This document shows, one piece after another, positions 54,630 through 63,433 of a stretch of 64,000 nt of DNA. Positions within the stretch are counted from its first letter, which is position 1; each line of letters begins with the position of its first letter. This DNA comes from Bacteroidales bacterium (GTDB lineage: Bacteria > Bacteroidota > Bacteroidia > Bacteroidales > G3-4614). Below the pieces are notes generated by a model. That model did not search any database and was not told where the DNA came from. It saw only the letters and a list, made by a program, of their open reading frames with translations. A program made the position numbers and the translations under genes. The stretch spans positions 199,628 to 263,627 of the forward strand of contig SUXK01000002.1 in the NCBI GenBank assembly GCA_015061035.1, given 5' to 3'.

Positions 54630-55789
54630 AAAAATTTCTCCTCTCTTTTAATGGGGATTACTAATTTTGCAATGTATTTTTTATCATCATGATTCATCGT
54701 AAGCGTATATTCTGACGGATATACAATATCTAATCGTTTTTGTAAATCCTCTATACCGTCGCCAGATTTTTTACGGGAAAGAACTTTGTCTCCAAAATAA
54801 CTATTTTCCACCTCACATATGATTGTTTTCCCATCTTCTATTACAATATTAATATAAACAAAAGACTTTCGTGATGGAATAACTCCATGTTTAAAAGCAT
54901 TTTCCACCAATACAATAAACAACAGTGGCGGAATATAAAAACTCTCGGTCTTTGAAGGCAGAGATATTTTCAAGTCTAAGTTCTCATTTGTTCGTAATTT
55001 CATTAACTCTATATAATCTTTAAGCAATGCGATAGACTCACTTAATGGTACACAATGAAAAGTTTTATATTCTACCATAACCTTTCGCATCATATTGCTT
55101 AGGCGCACAATTGCATCTTTTGACATTTCTGGCGATATGTCTATTAAAGCATATATACTATTAAGTGTGTTAAACAGGAAATGGGGTGAGAATTGTTTAC
55201 GCAAATTTTTAAGTTCTGCCTCAGCATAACTCTGCATCAACTCATTTATCTTTTTCCTCTGCTCTCTAATCTCTGAAATTGTTCGAATCCCTATTGTAAG
55301 ACCAACCGCAAATATCATAGGCAACACCTTAGAGATTAAGAACATAATATTAATAGGAGGTTTTTTATGAGCAAAAGGTGGCAATCCATCGTGTTTGTCT
55401 ATATGATCTGAAGGAGAAGGAAATTCAAACAATATCTCTTCTCTTTCAATTTGCTTGTGCATGTGATGGTGTTCTCTTGCCTTTTCTTCTACAAAGAACA
55501 TAAATACTGACAATAGAGTTATCAATAGTGTATTTATTAATATAAATTTAAATATCTTTTTGTTAGCATATAAAAGACAACGAGGAACAAAAAACATGTA
55601 GTTTAATAAAAATAATATACATATAGACCAACAAAGGCTCAACATCTCTATTTCATGTTTTATCTCAAGTTCGTTATAATACAACAACATAAGAGGAGAT
55701 ACAAACAGAAGTATCAACAATAGAATTTCTATTAGTACTGGTTTTGAAATATGTATATGTTTACCAATTTTATTTATTAATGTTTTCAT
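54623..55789 (-). CDS. LytS/YehU-type sensor histidine kinase with histidine-rich extracytoplasmic loop
   Basis: The 388-residue kinase has four membrane helices (about 17-37, 50-68, 82-100 and 148-168). Between helices 3 and 4, on the periplasmic side by the predicted topology, lies a loop (101-147) with seven histidines, including 'EHHHMHK'. The cytoplasmic part has the His-kinase box 'FSPHFLFNTLNSIYAL' (His203) and the ATPase N-box 'VENAFKHG' and G-box 'GDGIEDLQKRL'. It partners the LytTR regulator immediately downstream. The histidine-rich loop and the metal-efflux genes next door suggest metal sensing; this is inference. Confidence 0.92.
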   Translation of the reverse strand: MKTLINKIGKHIHISKPVLIEILLLILLFVSPLMLLYYNELEIKHEIEMLSLCWSICILFLLNYMFFVPRCLLYANKKIFKFILINTLLITLLSVFMFFVEEKAREHHHMHKQIEREEILFEFPSPSDHIDKHDGLPPFAHKKPPINIMFLISKVLPMIFAVGLTIGIRTISEIREQRKKINELMQSYAEAELKNLRKQFSPHFLFNTLNSIYALIDISPEMSKDAIVRLSNMMRKVMVEYKTFHCVPLSESIALLKDYIELMKLRTNENLDLKISLPSKTESFYIPPLLFIVLVENAFKHGVIPSRKSFVYINIVIEDGKTIICEVENSYFGDKVLSRKKSGDGIEDLQKRLDIVYPSEYTLTMNHDDKKYIAKLVIPIKREEKFLC

Positions 55790-55917
55790 GATTATATTTA
55801 AACATATAGCATCTTAACATATTGTATATTAAGCACTAAACTTAGTTGCAAATATAATATATTTTTTAACAAATAATACAATTATCAAAAAAATAAATTT
55901 GCTAACTATCAAATTAT

Positions 55918-56020
55918 TACCTATCTTTGAAGTAAACTTCGAAGATAATTTGCTCTAACAGTAAAATAGATCAGAACAAGTTCTACGTATTTTGCTCGTT
56001 TATACCTATCTTTGAAGTAA
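55918..56020 (+). repeat. Promoter-bearing repeat unit upstream of metal-efflux operon
   Basis: The 18-base sequence TACCTATCTTTGAAGTAA occurs at 55918-55935 and again at 56003-56020, 85 bases apart. Each holds TATCTTTG, an exact -7 box. The first copy continues into a small hairpin, GAAG-TAAA-CTTC. Between the copies, GTAAAATA (55960-55967) pairs with TATTTTGC (55988-55995), one wobble, enclosing AGAAC/GTTCT (55972-55976 with 55979-55983). The layout matches the repeats at 62787-62967, though most of the sequence differs. The second -7 box probably drives the operon beginning at 56041. Confidence 0.75.
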
Positions 56021-56040
56021 TATAAATAAGAATTTTAGTG

Positions 56041-56448
56041 ATGAAAAGGTCTCTTTCTGTTATATGTTTATTTATTGCAACCTTGTTCTGGATTGCAATA
56101 ACAGTTATACCCCATCATCACCATAATGGAGTTCTTATATTTATTTCTGACTCCTCACATAGTGATTGTCATCACTCTCCTTGCAATGATTCAGACAATG
56201 ATAAATGTTGTAATAATAACAACTGCGAGGAGTGCCCTTTCTCTGAGAATAGTGACTCCATTATCAAGAAAGCGTATGACGATTCTAACTCAGAGGTAAA
56301 GTTTTCCCAAATTGATTTTTTTGATATTTATAACTATAAATATGATTTTATCTCCCAGCAGAGCATAAGATTATATTATACTGATGATATTTTTAATTTA
56401 TCACCCCATACGCAATACTCTTTACTAAGGGCTCCTCCTATGGCATAA
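56041..56448 (+). CDS. Small His/Cys-rich exported protein, probably DUF6769-like
   Basis: The 135-residue protein (ATG at 56041; a GTG lies just before) has a single hydrophobic signal or anchor followed at once by four histidines (25-28). Six cysteines and several histidines cluster at about 40-65 ('CHHSPCNDSDNDKCCNN' then 'CEECPF'). Such proteins precede CusB/CusA genes in Bacteroidota and are suspected periplasmic metal binders. The C-terminal 60 residues have no motif that I know. It is the first gene of the efflux operon, under the repeat-borne promoter. Confidence 0.7.
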   Translation: MKRSLSVICLFIATLFWIAITVIPHHHHNGVLIFISDSSHSDCHHSPCNDSDNDKCCNNNNCEECPFSENSDSIIKKAYDDSNSEVKFSQIDFFDIYNYKYDFISQQSIRLYYTDDIFNLSPHTQYSLLRAPPMA

Positions 56449-56544
56449 CTATGCCTGTTTATTCATAAATTCACAATTAATTTCCTTTTATTTTAATAAC
56501 ATCGCATATCACTTTATAGGTGATACTTAATTATTTATAAAATT

Positions 56545-57792
56545 ATGAAACGATTTTATATTATTATTGTTGCTTTGGCAACTATATCCTTTTATGGTTG
56601 TAATGGAGAGAAAGAGAATCACTCTCATCATAGCGAAGATATACACAACCATATTCATGAAAACGAGGAGAGTCATAACCATACGAATGAGAGCGAAGAT
56701 GCTCACAATCATAACCTTGCTCATGCCGATGAACATAATCATTCGCACGCAGATATTCATGAGGATAAAGATGTTGTGGTATTTACTCACCAACAATCTG
56801 AAAATGCAAATCTTAAAGTAAAGAAGATTGAGTATACTCCTTTTGCTAACGTCATAAAGTGTAGTGGAGACATTATATCTTCACCAGCAGATGCAGTATA
56901 TATTGTTGCCCCTACAAGTGGAATAATTACTTTTGGTAATCCATATCCTGTTGATGGAAGTGTAGTTAACAAGGGCGACAAACTTTTCTCTGTATCTTCT
57001 TCAAACCTCCAAGATGGAGATATTGCCTACCGAACTAAAATTGCATACGAAAAGGCTAAAAGAGATTATGAACGTGCCGAAGAACTTGTTAAAGATAAGA
57101 TTGTAAGTGAAAAGGAGTTCTCAGACATTAAGGTTGAGTACGAAAATGCCAAGGCTGCATACGAGGCTGTAAATGGCTGTGAAGGTAATGGCTCGGCAAT
57201 TATTGCTCCTACCGAGGGATATATATCTCAGATTATGGTCAATAATGGAGATTATGTTTCTGTTGGTCAAAAAATTGCAATGATTAGCAAAAACAAAAAA
57301 CTTCTTTTGAGAGCAAATATTGAACATGAAGACTTTGCTCATCTTCCTAAAATAAAGAGTGCAAATTTCAGAATTCCTATGATTGACTTTTTATATAAGT
57401 TGGAGGAGATGAATGGTAAAGTTTTATCGTATGGTAAATATATCACTCACGGGGAGAACTTTATTCCTGTTACTTTTGAGTTTCATAACAATCACAATTT
57501 AATTCCCGGCACTTACGCCGACATATACATATTAACCACCACAGAAAAAGATGTTTTGGCTGTTCCTGAAGATGCAATCTGCGAGGAGCAAGGTTTATAT
57601 TATCTGTTTGTTGCTCTTGATTGTGAGCATTTCCGCAAGAGAGAGGTTTCAATTGGAGAGAGCAACGGGGATATGGTACAAATTCTTAAAGGTTTGAATA
57701 GTGGAGATTTGGTTGTTACAGATGGTGTTCATCAACTAAAAGCCGCTTCCCGAAAGAGTGTTATTCCTGAGGGACATTCACATAGTCATTAA
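56545..57792 (+). CDS. Metal-efflux RND adaptor with histidine-rich N-terminus (CusB-like)
   Basis: The 415-residue protein has a lipoprotein signal ending 'ISFYGC' (Cys19). Residues 26-73 contain about fifteen histidines in an acidic stretch, a likely metal-catching segment. The adaptor follows: lipoyl halves ('NPYPVDGSVVNKGDKLFSVS' and 'IIAPTEGYISQIMVNNGDYV'), a helical hairpin between, then the barrel domain and a C-terminal 'ILKGLNSGDLVVTDGVHQLK'. It closes with 'GHSHSH', another metal-binding tail. It joins the CusA-like permease and the TolC-like channel encoded just downstream. Copper, silver, zinc, cobalt or nickel are possible. Confidence 0.92.
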   Translation: MKRFYIIIVALATISFYGCNGEKENHSHHSEDIHNHIHENEESHNHTNESEDAHNHNLAHADEHNHSHADIHEDKDVVVFTHQQSENANLKVKKIEYTPFANVIKCSGDIISSPADAVYIVAPTSGIITFGNPYPVDGSVVNKGDKLFSVSSSNLQDGDIAYRTKIAYEKAKRDYERAEELVKDKIVSEKEFSDIKVEYENAKAAYEAVNGCEGNGSAIIAPTEGYISQIMVNNGDYVSVGQKIAMISKNKKLLLRANIEHEDFAHLPKIKSANFRIPMIDFLYKLEEMNGKVLSYGKYITHGENFIPVTFEFHNNHNLIPGTYADIYILTTTEKDVLAVPEDAICEEQGLYYLFVALDCEHFRKREVSIGESNGDMVQILKGLNSGDLVVTDGVHQLKAASRKSVIPEGHSHSH

Positions 57793-57845
57793 TGAATCAT
57801 TCGTTAGTTTATTGAAAATTTAATTGGATAAGAAAGGTTTTCACT

Positions 57846-60800
57846 ATGCTTAATAAGATTATAAAATTTTCGTTAGATAACCGATTGGTGGTTATTATGG
57901 CGGCAGCATTACTCCTTATGTGCGGTATATATACTGCAAAAAATATGGAGGTTGATGTTTTCCCTGACCTTAATGCTCCTACGGTAACAATTATGACAGA
58001 GGCTCCGGGACTGGCTCCTGAGGAGGTTGAACAGTTGGTTTCGTTTCCAATAGAAACCGCTGTAAATGGAGCGACAGGTGTTCGTAGAGTTCGTTCATCA
58101 TCTACAACAGGATTCTCTATTGTTTGGGTGGAGTTTGACTGGGATACCGATATTTATCTTGCTCGACAAATTGTATCGGAGAAACTCTCTACTCTATCGG
58201 GCAAACTCCCGAATATCGCAGGTACTCCTCAGTTAGGACCTCAAACATCAATCTTGGGAGAGGTTATGATTATTGGTTTATCATCGGACTCTGTTTCGCT
58301 TTTAGACCTACGAACCACTGCTGATTTTTTGATACGCCCCCGACTTCTTTCGGTTACAGGTGTTGCTCAAGTTCACGTTATTGGTGGAGATGTTAAGGAG
58401 TATCAAATATTGCTTGACCCTCTTAAAATGCGTCACTACGGCGTTACATTAGATGATGTAATGAGGGATGTAAAAGACCTTAACGAGAATGCTGCCGGTG
58501 GTATCATATATCAATATGGTAACGAATATATTATAAGAGGTGCTATATCTTCGAAGAGTGCCGATGATATGGCTGAGTGCTTGATTAAACGTGCCGAGGG
58601 CGAACATATTCACCTTTATGATATTGCAGAAGTTAAGATTGGTTCAAAGGCTCCTAAAATTGGGTTGGCATCGTCAAAGGCGAAACCTGCTGTTTTGATT
58701 ACCGTTACAAAACAACCCGAAGCGGGAACAATGGTTCTTACCGAAAATATTGATAAGGTAATGGAGGATATTAAGAGCCAGATGCCTCATAATATTGATG
58801 TGGATAGTAATATTTTTAGACAATCTCGCTTTATTGATAGTTCTATTAGCAATATTCAAAAATCGCTATACGAGGGTGGTATATTTGTTGTTATAATACT
58901 ATTCATATTCTTGATGAGTGTGCGAACAACAATTATATCGGTTGTTACAATTCCGCTATCTCTAATCGTCTCTATTCTTACCCTTAAACTTATGGGATTG
59001 ACAATTAACACCATGAGTATTGGTGGTATGGCAATTGCTATTGGCTCGCTGGTTGATGATGCCATTGTTGATGTTGAGAATGTTTATAAGAGATTAAGAC
59101 AAAACAACGCAAAGGAAGAGGGTAAAAGATTATCTACTTTGCAGGTGGTTTTTGAAGCATCAAAAGAGGTGCGTTTACCAATTCTGAACTCTACTTTAAT
59201 TATTGTAGTGAGTTTCTTACCCCTATTCTTCTTATCGGGCATGGAGGGTAAGATGCTGGCTCCGCTCGGAATCTCTTTTATAGTCGCCCTGTTTGCTTCA
59301 ACTATTATTGCCCTTACTCTTACTCCTGTAATGTGTAGTTATTTGTTAGGAGGTAAACGAAATGCAAAAAAGGAGAGAGAGCCTATTGTTTCGAGAGTTT
59401 TAGGTAAATGGTATAAACAAGGGTTGAAGTGGAGTTTAAATCACAAGAAGGCAATTTTAGTTCCTACTATTGCCATTACCATTAGTGCTATTGCTGCATT
59501 CTTTACATTAGGCAGGAGTTTCTTACCTCAATTTAACGAAGGCTCTCTTACCATAAATATAAGTTCTGTTCCTGGTATCTCGCTTGAGGAGAGCGATAAG
59601 ATTGGTCGCTTGGCAGAGGAGATTTTACTTACTGTCCCAGAGATTAAGACTGTTGCCAGAAAAACTGGTAGAGCAGAACTTGCCGAACACTCTTTTGGTG
59701 TTAATGCTTCTGAAATTGAGGCTCCATTTGAACTCAATGATAGAAGTAAAAAAGAGATGCTTAAAGAGGTTAGGGAGAAACTCTCGGTTTTGCCTGGTGT
59801 TAATATTGAGATAGGACAACCTATTTCGCACCGTATTGATGCTATGCTATCGGGTACAAGAGCAAACATTGCGATAAAGATATTTGGCAAAAATCTTAAT
59901 CAAATGTATAATTTGGGTACTGATATTCAAGAGTTGATTAAGGATGTTGAGGGTATTGCTGATGTTAATGTAGAGCAACAGATTGAACGTCCTCAGTTGA
60001 GGATTACTCCTAACAGAGAGTTGCTTTCGGATTATGGCATCACTCTTGGAGAGTTTGGAGAGATGATTCATATTTTGCTGGCAGGCGAGGTTGTATCGCA
60101 AGTTTATGATGGAAACAGCACCTTTGATGTTACCGTTAAACTTAACGACAATAAACGCTCTTCTCTTAATGACGTTAGAAGTATGCTTATTGATTCAAGC
60201 GAAGGAAAAATTCCTTTACACTATGTTGCAAAGGTTGAATCAGTTATGGGACCTAACACCATAAACAGAGAGAATGCCGAGCGTAAGATTGTTGTCTCGG
60301 CAAATATGGCTGGTGGCGATTTACTTGGTGGCGTTAATGAGATAAAAAAGAGGATTAACGAGAATATTACTCTACCTGAGGGGTATCATATTGAGTATGG
60401 CGGTCAGTTTGAGAGTGAAGCAGAGGCTTCGAAACGATTAAGTGTTATGTCTGTATTCTCAATTATAGTTATATTCTTACTCTTATACAACCAATTTAAG
60501 AGTTCTGTTCAGGCAGGTGTTATTCTTTTAAACCTACCCCTTGCTCTTATTGGCGGTGTATTTGTATTGCTATTTAGTGATGGTATTATAAGTATTCCTG
60601 CTATTATTGGTTTTATATCGTTATTTGGTATTGCTACTCGTAATGGCATGTTGCTTATTAGCAGATACAACACTTTACGTGATGAAGGTAAAACTATTAT
60701 GGATACTATTATTGAAGGTTCAACTGATAGACTAAACCCTATTATTATGACGGCTCTAACCTCAATGTTGGCTCTTATTCCTCTTGCTATTGGTGGAGAG

Positions 60801-60932
60801 TTGCCGGGTAACGAAATTCAGAGTCCTATGGCTAAGGTTATATTGGGAGGACTTTTTACATCTACCCTTTTGAATATGTTTGTTATTCCTATTGTTTATA
60901 TGATTATTGAGAATAAGAAAAGGAGGAAATAG
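57846..60932 (+). CDS. Heavy-metal efflux RND permease (CusA/CzcA family)
   Basis: The 1028-residue inner-membrane pump has the metal-type (HME) signature 'PGLAPEEVEQLVSFPIE' near residue 55. Helix 4 carries 'AIGSLVDDAIVDVENV' with the proton-relay acidic residues. The usual twelve helices and two porter loops are present, and the protein ends 'IPIVYMIIENKKRRK'. HME pumps expel cations such as Cu, Ag, Zn, Co or Ni from the periplasm through a TolC-type channel. Which ion cannot be read from the sequence. The gene lies 53 bases after the adaptor and two bases before the channel gene. Confidence 0.95.
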   Translation: MLNKIIKFSLDNRLVVIMAAALLLMCGIYTAKNMEVDVFPDLNAPTVTIMTEAPGLAPEEVEQLVSFPIETAVNGATGVRRVRSSSTTGFSIVWVEFDWDTDIYLARQIVSEKLSTLSGKLPNIAGTPQLGPQTSILGEVMIIGLSSDSVSLLDLRTTADFLIRPRLLSVTGVAQVHVIGGDVKEYQILLDPLKMRHYGVTLDDVMRDVKDLNENAAGGIIYQYGNEYIIRGAISSKSADDMAECLIKRAEGEHIHLYDIAEVKIGSKAPKIGLASSKAKPAVLITVTKQPEAGTMVLTENIDKVMEDIKSQMPHNIDVDSNIFRQSRFIDSSISNIQKSLYEGGIFVVIILFIFLMSVRTTIISVVTIPLSLIVSILTLKLMGLTINTMSIGGMAIAIGSLVDDAIVDVENVYKRLRQNNAKEEGKRLSTLQVVFEASKEVRLPILNSTLIIVVSFLPLFFLSGMEGKMLAPLGISFIVALFASTIIALTLTPVMCSYLLGGKRNAKKEREPIVSRVLGKWYKQGLKWSLNHKKAILVPTIAITISAIAAFFTLGRSFLPQFNEGSLTINISSVPGISLEESDKIGRLAEEILLTVPEIKTVARKTGRAELAEHSFGVNASEIEAPFELNDRSKKEMLKEVREKLSVLPGVNIEIGQPISHRIDAMLSGTRANIAIKIFGKNLNQMYNLGTDIQELIKDVEGIADVNVEQQIERPQLRITPNRELLSDYGITLGEFGEMIHILLAGEVVSQVYDGNSTFDVTVKLNDNKRSSLNDVRSMLIDSSEGKIPLHYVAKVESVMGPNTINRENAERKIVVSANMAGGDLLGGVNEIKKRINENITLPEGYHIEYGGQFESEAEASKRLSVMSVFSIIVIFLLLYNQFKSSVQAGVILLNLPLALIGGVFVLLFSDGIISIPAIIGFISLFGIATRNGMLLISRYNTLRDEGKTIMDTIIEGSTDRLNPIIMTALTSMLALIPLAIGGELPGNEIQSPMAKVILGGLFTSTLLNMFVIPIVYMIIENKKRRK

Positions 60933-60934
60933 TT

Positions 60935-62116
60935 ATGATTAAACGTTTTTATATTGTAATTATATTACTATCTGCTTCAATTACAGCATGGTCACAAACT
61001 AATAATATAGAGAGTGTTCTTACTGAAATAGAGGCAAATAATTTAACTCTTAAAACTTTAAGAGAGGCTAACAATGCTCAAAAGTATGCCAATAAAGAGG
61101 ATATTACGCTTTCAAATCCCGAAGTTGAATTCAACTATATATGGGGGGCAAACTCTCCTACAAAAGGTAAAGGGCTGGCTGTTAGTCAAGAGTTTGATTT
61201 CCAAACTATCCTTGGATATAAAACAGGTGTAGCAAAAAAGCAAAACGAACTTATTGATATTGAGTATAAAAGAGAAAGAATTAATCTTCTGCTCGAAGCA
61301 AAAACTTTGTGCTACGACCTTATTTACCATAATGCTCTATATCGAGAACTTAATGAGCGACTCTCATTGGCAGAAAAGAATGTTGCTCTATTTAAGAAAC
61401 GTTTTGAAAATGGTGATGCTTCTATTTTAGAACTCAATAAGGCTAAATTGGATTTGGCTCTTGCAAAAGGAGAAATCTCAAATGTTGAGGCTGACAGGCA
61501 AGAGATTTTATCGCAACTTACCATACTAAATGGAGGTAAAGAGATTGTACTAAATAGTGAGGAGTTTGATATTATCGCTCCCCTACCCCTATTTGATGTT
61601 TGGTATTCAGAGGCGGAGGCTCTTAACCCTGTTTTAGAATATGCTCGTAACGAGGTTGAATTAAGCGAGAGAGAGATTAAACTTAACCGCTCGGCTTGGG
61701 CACCTAAACTTTCGGCAGAGTATTCAAGAGAGTGGGATGATAATGCTAAACTTAACGGCTTTAAGATTGGTATGAGCATTCCTCTTTGGGCTGATGCAAA
61801 TAAAGTTAAATCTGCTAAAGCAAACGCTATTGCTGTTGAAAGCAGGAAAAAAGAGTTGGAGATCAATTTCTATTATCAAATCAAAAACGACTACGAAAAA
61901 AGTATCATACTGCAAAAGAGTGCGGCTGAAACAAAAGTAGCGGTTGAGCAATTATCAAATTTGAAATATTTGGGTAAGGCTCTTGAAAGCGGAGAGATTA
62001 CCATGCTCGACTATATTGTTGAGGTACAAATGTATTACGAGGCAAGAACAATGGCTTTGGAGGCTGAGAGAGCATACTATATGAGTCTTGCCAAATTGAG
62101 TGCATATACTTTGTAG
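60935..62116 (+). CDS. TolC-family outer-membrane channel of the metal pump (CusC-like)
   Basis: The 393-residue protein has a signal peptide ending 'ITAWSQ' (21), then two long alpha-helical repeats typical of TolC proteins ('LLEAKTLCYDLIYHNALYRE', 'RFENGDASILELNKAKLDLA' and the second-half 'LESGEITMLDYIVEVQMYYE'). It completes a three-part envelope-spanning pump with the adaptor and permease upstream. A lipobox is absent, unlike E. coli CusC. The gene starts two bases after the permease stop and is followed by a perfect terminator. Confidence 0.92.
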   Translation: MIKRFYIVIILLSASITAWSQTNNIESVLTEIEANNLTLKTLREANNAQKYANKEDITLSNPEVEFNYIWGANSPTKGKGLAVSQEFDFQTILGYKTGVAKKQNELIDIEYKRERINLLLEAKTLCYDLIYHNALYRELNERLSLAEKNVALFKKRFENGDASILELNKAKLDLALAKGEISNVEADRQEILSQLTILNGGKEIVLNSEEFDIIAPLPLFDVWYSEAEALNPVLEYARNEVELSEREIKLNRSAWAPKLSAEYSREWDDNAKLNGFKIGMSIPLWADANKVKSAKANAIAVESRKKELEINFYYQIKNDYEKSIILQKSAAETKVAVEQLSNLKYLGKALESGEITMLDYIVEVQMYYEARTMALEAERAYYMSLAKLSAYTL

Positions 62117-62135
62117 GTATAAGTTATTTTTATAT

Positions 62136-62167
62136 CAAACCCCAAAGTTTTCAGACTTTGGGGTTTG
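62136..62167. terminator. Terminator of the metal-efflux operon
   Basis: CAAACCCCAAAGT (62136-62148) pairs perfectly with ACTTTGGGGTTTG (62155-62167) around TTTCAG. On the + strand it is followed by CTTTTT. It may also serve the convergent lipoprotein gene that ends at 62246. Confidence 0.9.
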
Positions 62168-62245
62168 CTTTTTATGGTGATAAAGGTGGGCATAGCAGAG
62201 CAGGTCACTACTCGCATTGTTATAGCAATCACCTTTAAAGAGTTT

Positions 62246-62671
62246 TTACTTAATTTCAAAAACTTGTGGAGTGGCACAGAATGTGTTATACTCCTGAACT
62301 GTTTGGAATGTATTTGTTATGGTTGATTCCCTCTCAATATCCTCAAGTTCCAATGAATATCTTTGATTTACCTGAATTGGCAATGAGACTCCTTCTGACA
62401 AGGGATTTAATGTTACTACCATTTTCACATTATCAAAACCCTTCTCTGCCTCAAACGATACAACAAAGGGGTACTTTGAGATTGAACCTCCTGATACCAT
62501 ATTGCCATTAATATCAACATAACTTACTGTTCCTGTTATATCTTGATGCGTTCCTGGCATAAGTTGATATTCATACTCTACATCAACATATTTTCTGTCT
62601 TCATCACATGATACTAACGCTGGGATAAGAGCAACTGCAAATATGCTCAAAATTGTTTTAATCTTTTTCAT
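62246..62671 (-). CDS. Hypothetical lipoprotein
   Basis: The 141-residue protein has a lipoprotein signal ending 'IPALVSC' (Cys22). The remainder is beta-rich ('KYPFVVSFEAEKGFDNVKMV'), resembling a small immunoglobulin-like surface domain. I do not recognise the family. It is transcribed alone towards the metal-efflux operon's terminator. The repeats at 62787-62967 lie upstream, but their promoter boxes point the other way. Confidence 0.65.
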   Translation of the reverse strand: MKKIKTILSIFAVALIPALVSCDEDRKYVDVEYEYQLMPGTHQDITGTVSYVDINGNMVSGGSISKYPFVVSFEAEKGFDNVKMVVTLNPLSEGVSLPIQVNQRYSLELEDIERESTITNTFQTVQEYNTFCATPQVFEIK

Positions 62672-62786
62672 AATTCTATATATTTAATTTTCAGTACAAA
62701 TAAATCTAATATTTATATTATATACAACACAATTAATTTTTATTATGTTTTTTATATATTACATATCATTTACGAGATATATTGTT

Positions 62787-62967
62787 TAACTTTGAGGAAA
62801 CCTCGAAAATACTCTCGCTCGCTGTGAAATATTCAAGTAAACTTGATATTATTTCGCTCGCTTATTTCTATCTTTGCCGCAGATAAACTACGGCGAAAAT
62901 ACTCTCGCTCGCTGTGAAATATTCAAGTAATCTTGATATTATTTCGCTCGCTTATTTCTATCTTTGC
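62787..62967 (+). repeat. Tandem promoter-bearing repeats (two 74-base copies, one mismatch)
   Basis: Bases 62804-62877 and 62894-62967 are identical except one base (GTAAACTTG against GTAATCTTG). Each ends in TATCTTTGC with an exact -7 box (62869-62876 and 62959-62966). A third box, TAACTTTG, precedes the first copy at 62787-62794. After each of the first two boxes comes a different small hairpin: GAGG-AAA-CCTC, then GCCG...CGGC. Inside each copy, GTGAAAT pairs with ATTTCGC around TCAAG/CTTGA. The remaining gap 62968-63178 holds one further hairpin (next entry) and no gene. Confidence 0.85.
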
Positions 62968-63109
62968 TCTGGATAATCAATTATTCCGTATCTGATTGAT
63001 ACACAAATAGCGAATGCTATGATAGAAAGTTGTTGGTAACGATTTGGCAACTTCGAGATTGCACCAATTTTCTGCATTATGCTTTGTCAAACAACTCTGA
63101 TACAAAAGT

Positions 63110-63143
63110 AGCCAAACTCCTTGATTGAACAAAGAGTTTGGCT
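63110..63143 (-). terminator. Terminator of the small Cys/His protein gene
   Basis: AGCCAAACTC (63110-63119) pairs perfectly with GAGTTTGGCT (63134-63143). Read leftward it is followed by ACTTTTG. It lies 35 bases beyond the stop at 63179. Confidence 0.75.
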
Positions 63144-63178
63144 GCATTTGTAGTTATAATAGTTATAAATATTCATAA

Positions 63179-63433
63179 TTATCTGTAAGAATCTTCTATT
63201 CCTGCTAAATATCCAAGTGCATATGCAGCATGAGGACTTTTATGTCTAACAGTTCCTGCTTGGCTTTCAGGCAATGAGTCTAAATCCAAATTCAACTGTT
63301 CCTTACGGCTCAATCCATCTTCATATCCTTTTTGATATGCACAGCCAGCACAGCGATGTCTTCCTGCTCCACCTTGATCTTCTGGCAAATTTTCAAAGCG
63401 AGCATCATAGCGATGAGTTTTATTACAAATCAT
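63179..63433 (-). CDS. Small Cys/His protein with internal duplication
   Basis: The 84-residue protein consists mainly of two 27-residue repeats (15-41 and 53-79). They share 12 identical positions, including L-P-E-x-Q, R-H, A-Y and G-Y-x-x-G. The first copy has 'RHRCAGCAY' with a CxxC; in the second copy this part reads 'RHKSPHAAY'. A further cysteine and histidine lie near the N-terminus ('CNKTHRYD'). It could bind zinc. I recall similar small proteins beside restriction-modification genes, and here the DNA methyltransferase gene is upstream on the same strand (112-base gap). No function can be assigned. Confidence 0.75.
   Translation of the reverse strand: MICNKTHRYDARFENLPEDQGGAGRHRCAGCAYQKGYEDGLSRKEQLNLDLDSLPESQAGTVRHKSPHAAYALGYLAGIEDSYR

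Noticed and set aside
62266-62511. 81-residue + strand frame between the TolC-type gene and the repeats
   Set aside because: It lies opposite the lipoprotein gene with a clear lipobox and has no protein-like features.
62804-62967. Possible CRISPR array from the two near-identical repeats
   Set aside because: Only two long repeats (74 bases) with a 16-base spacer, promoter boxes inside them and no cas genes; this does not fit CRISPR geometry.
63000-63109. Possible tRNA or attachment site in the gap before the methyltransferase locus
   Set aside because: No cloverleaf, T-loop consensus or flanking direct repeat could be assembled; only small inverted repeats are present.
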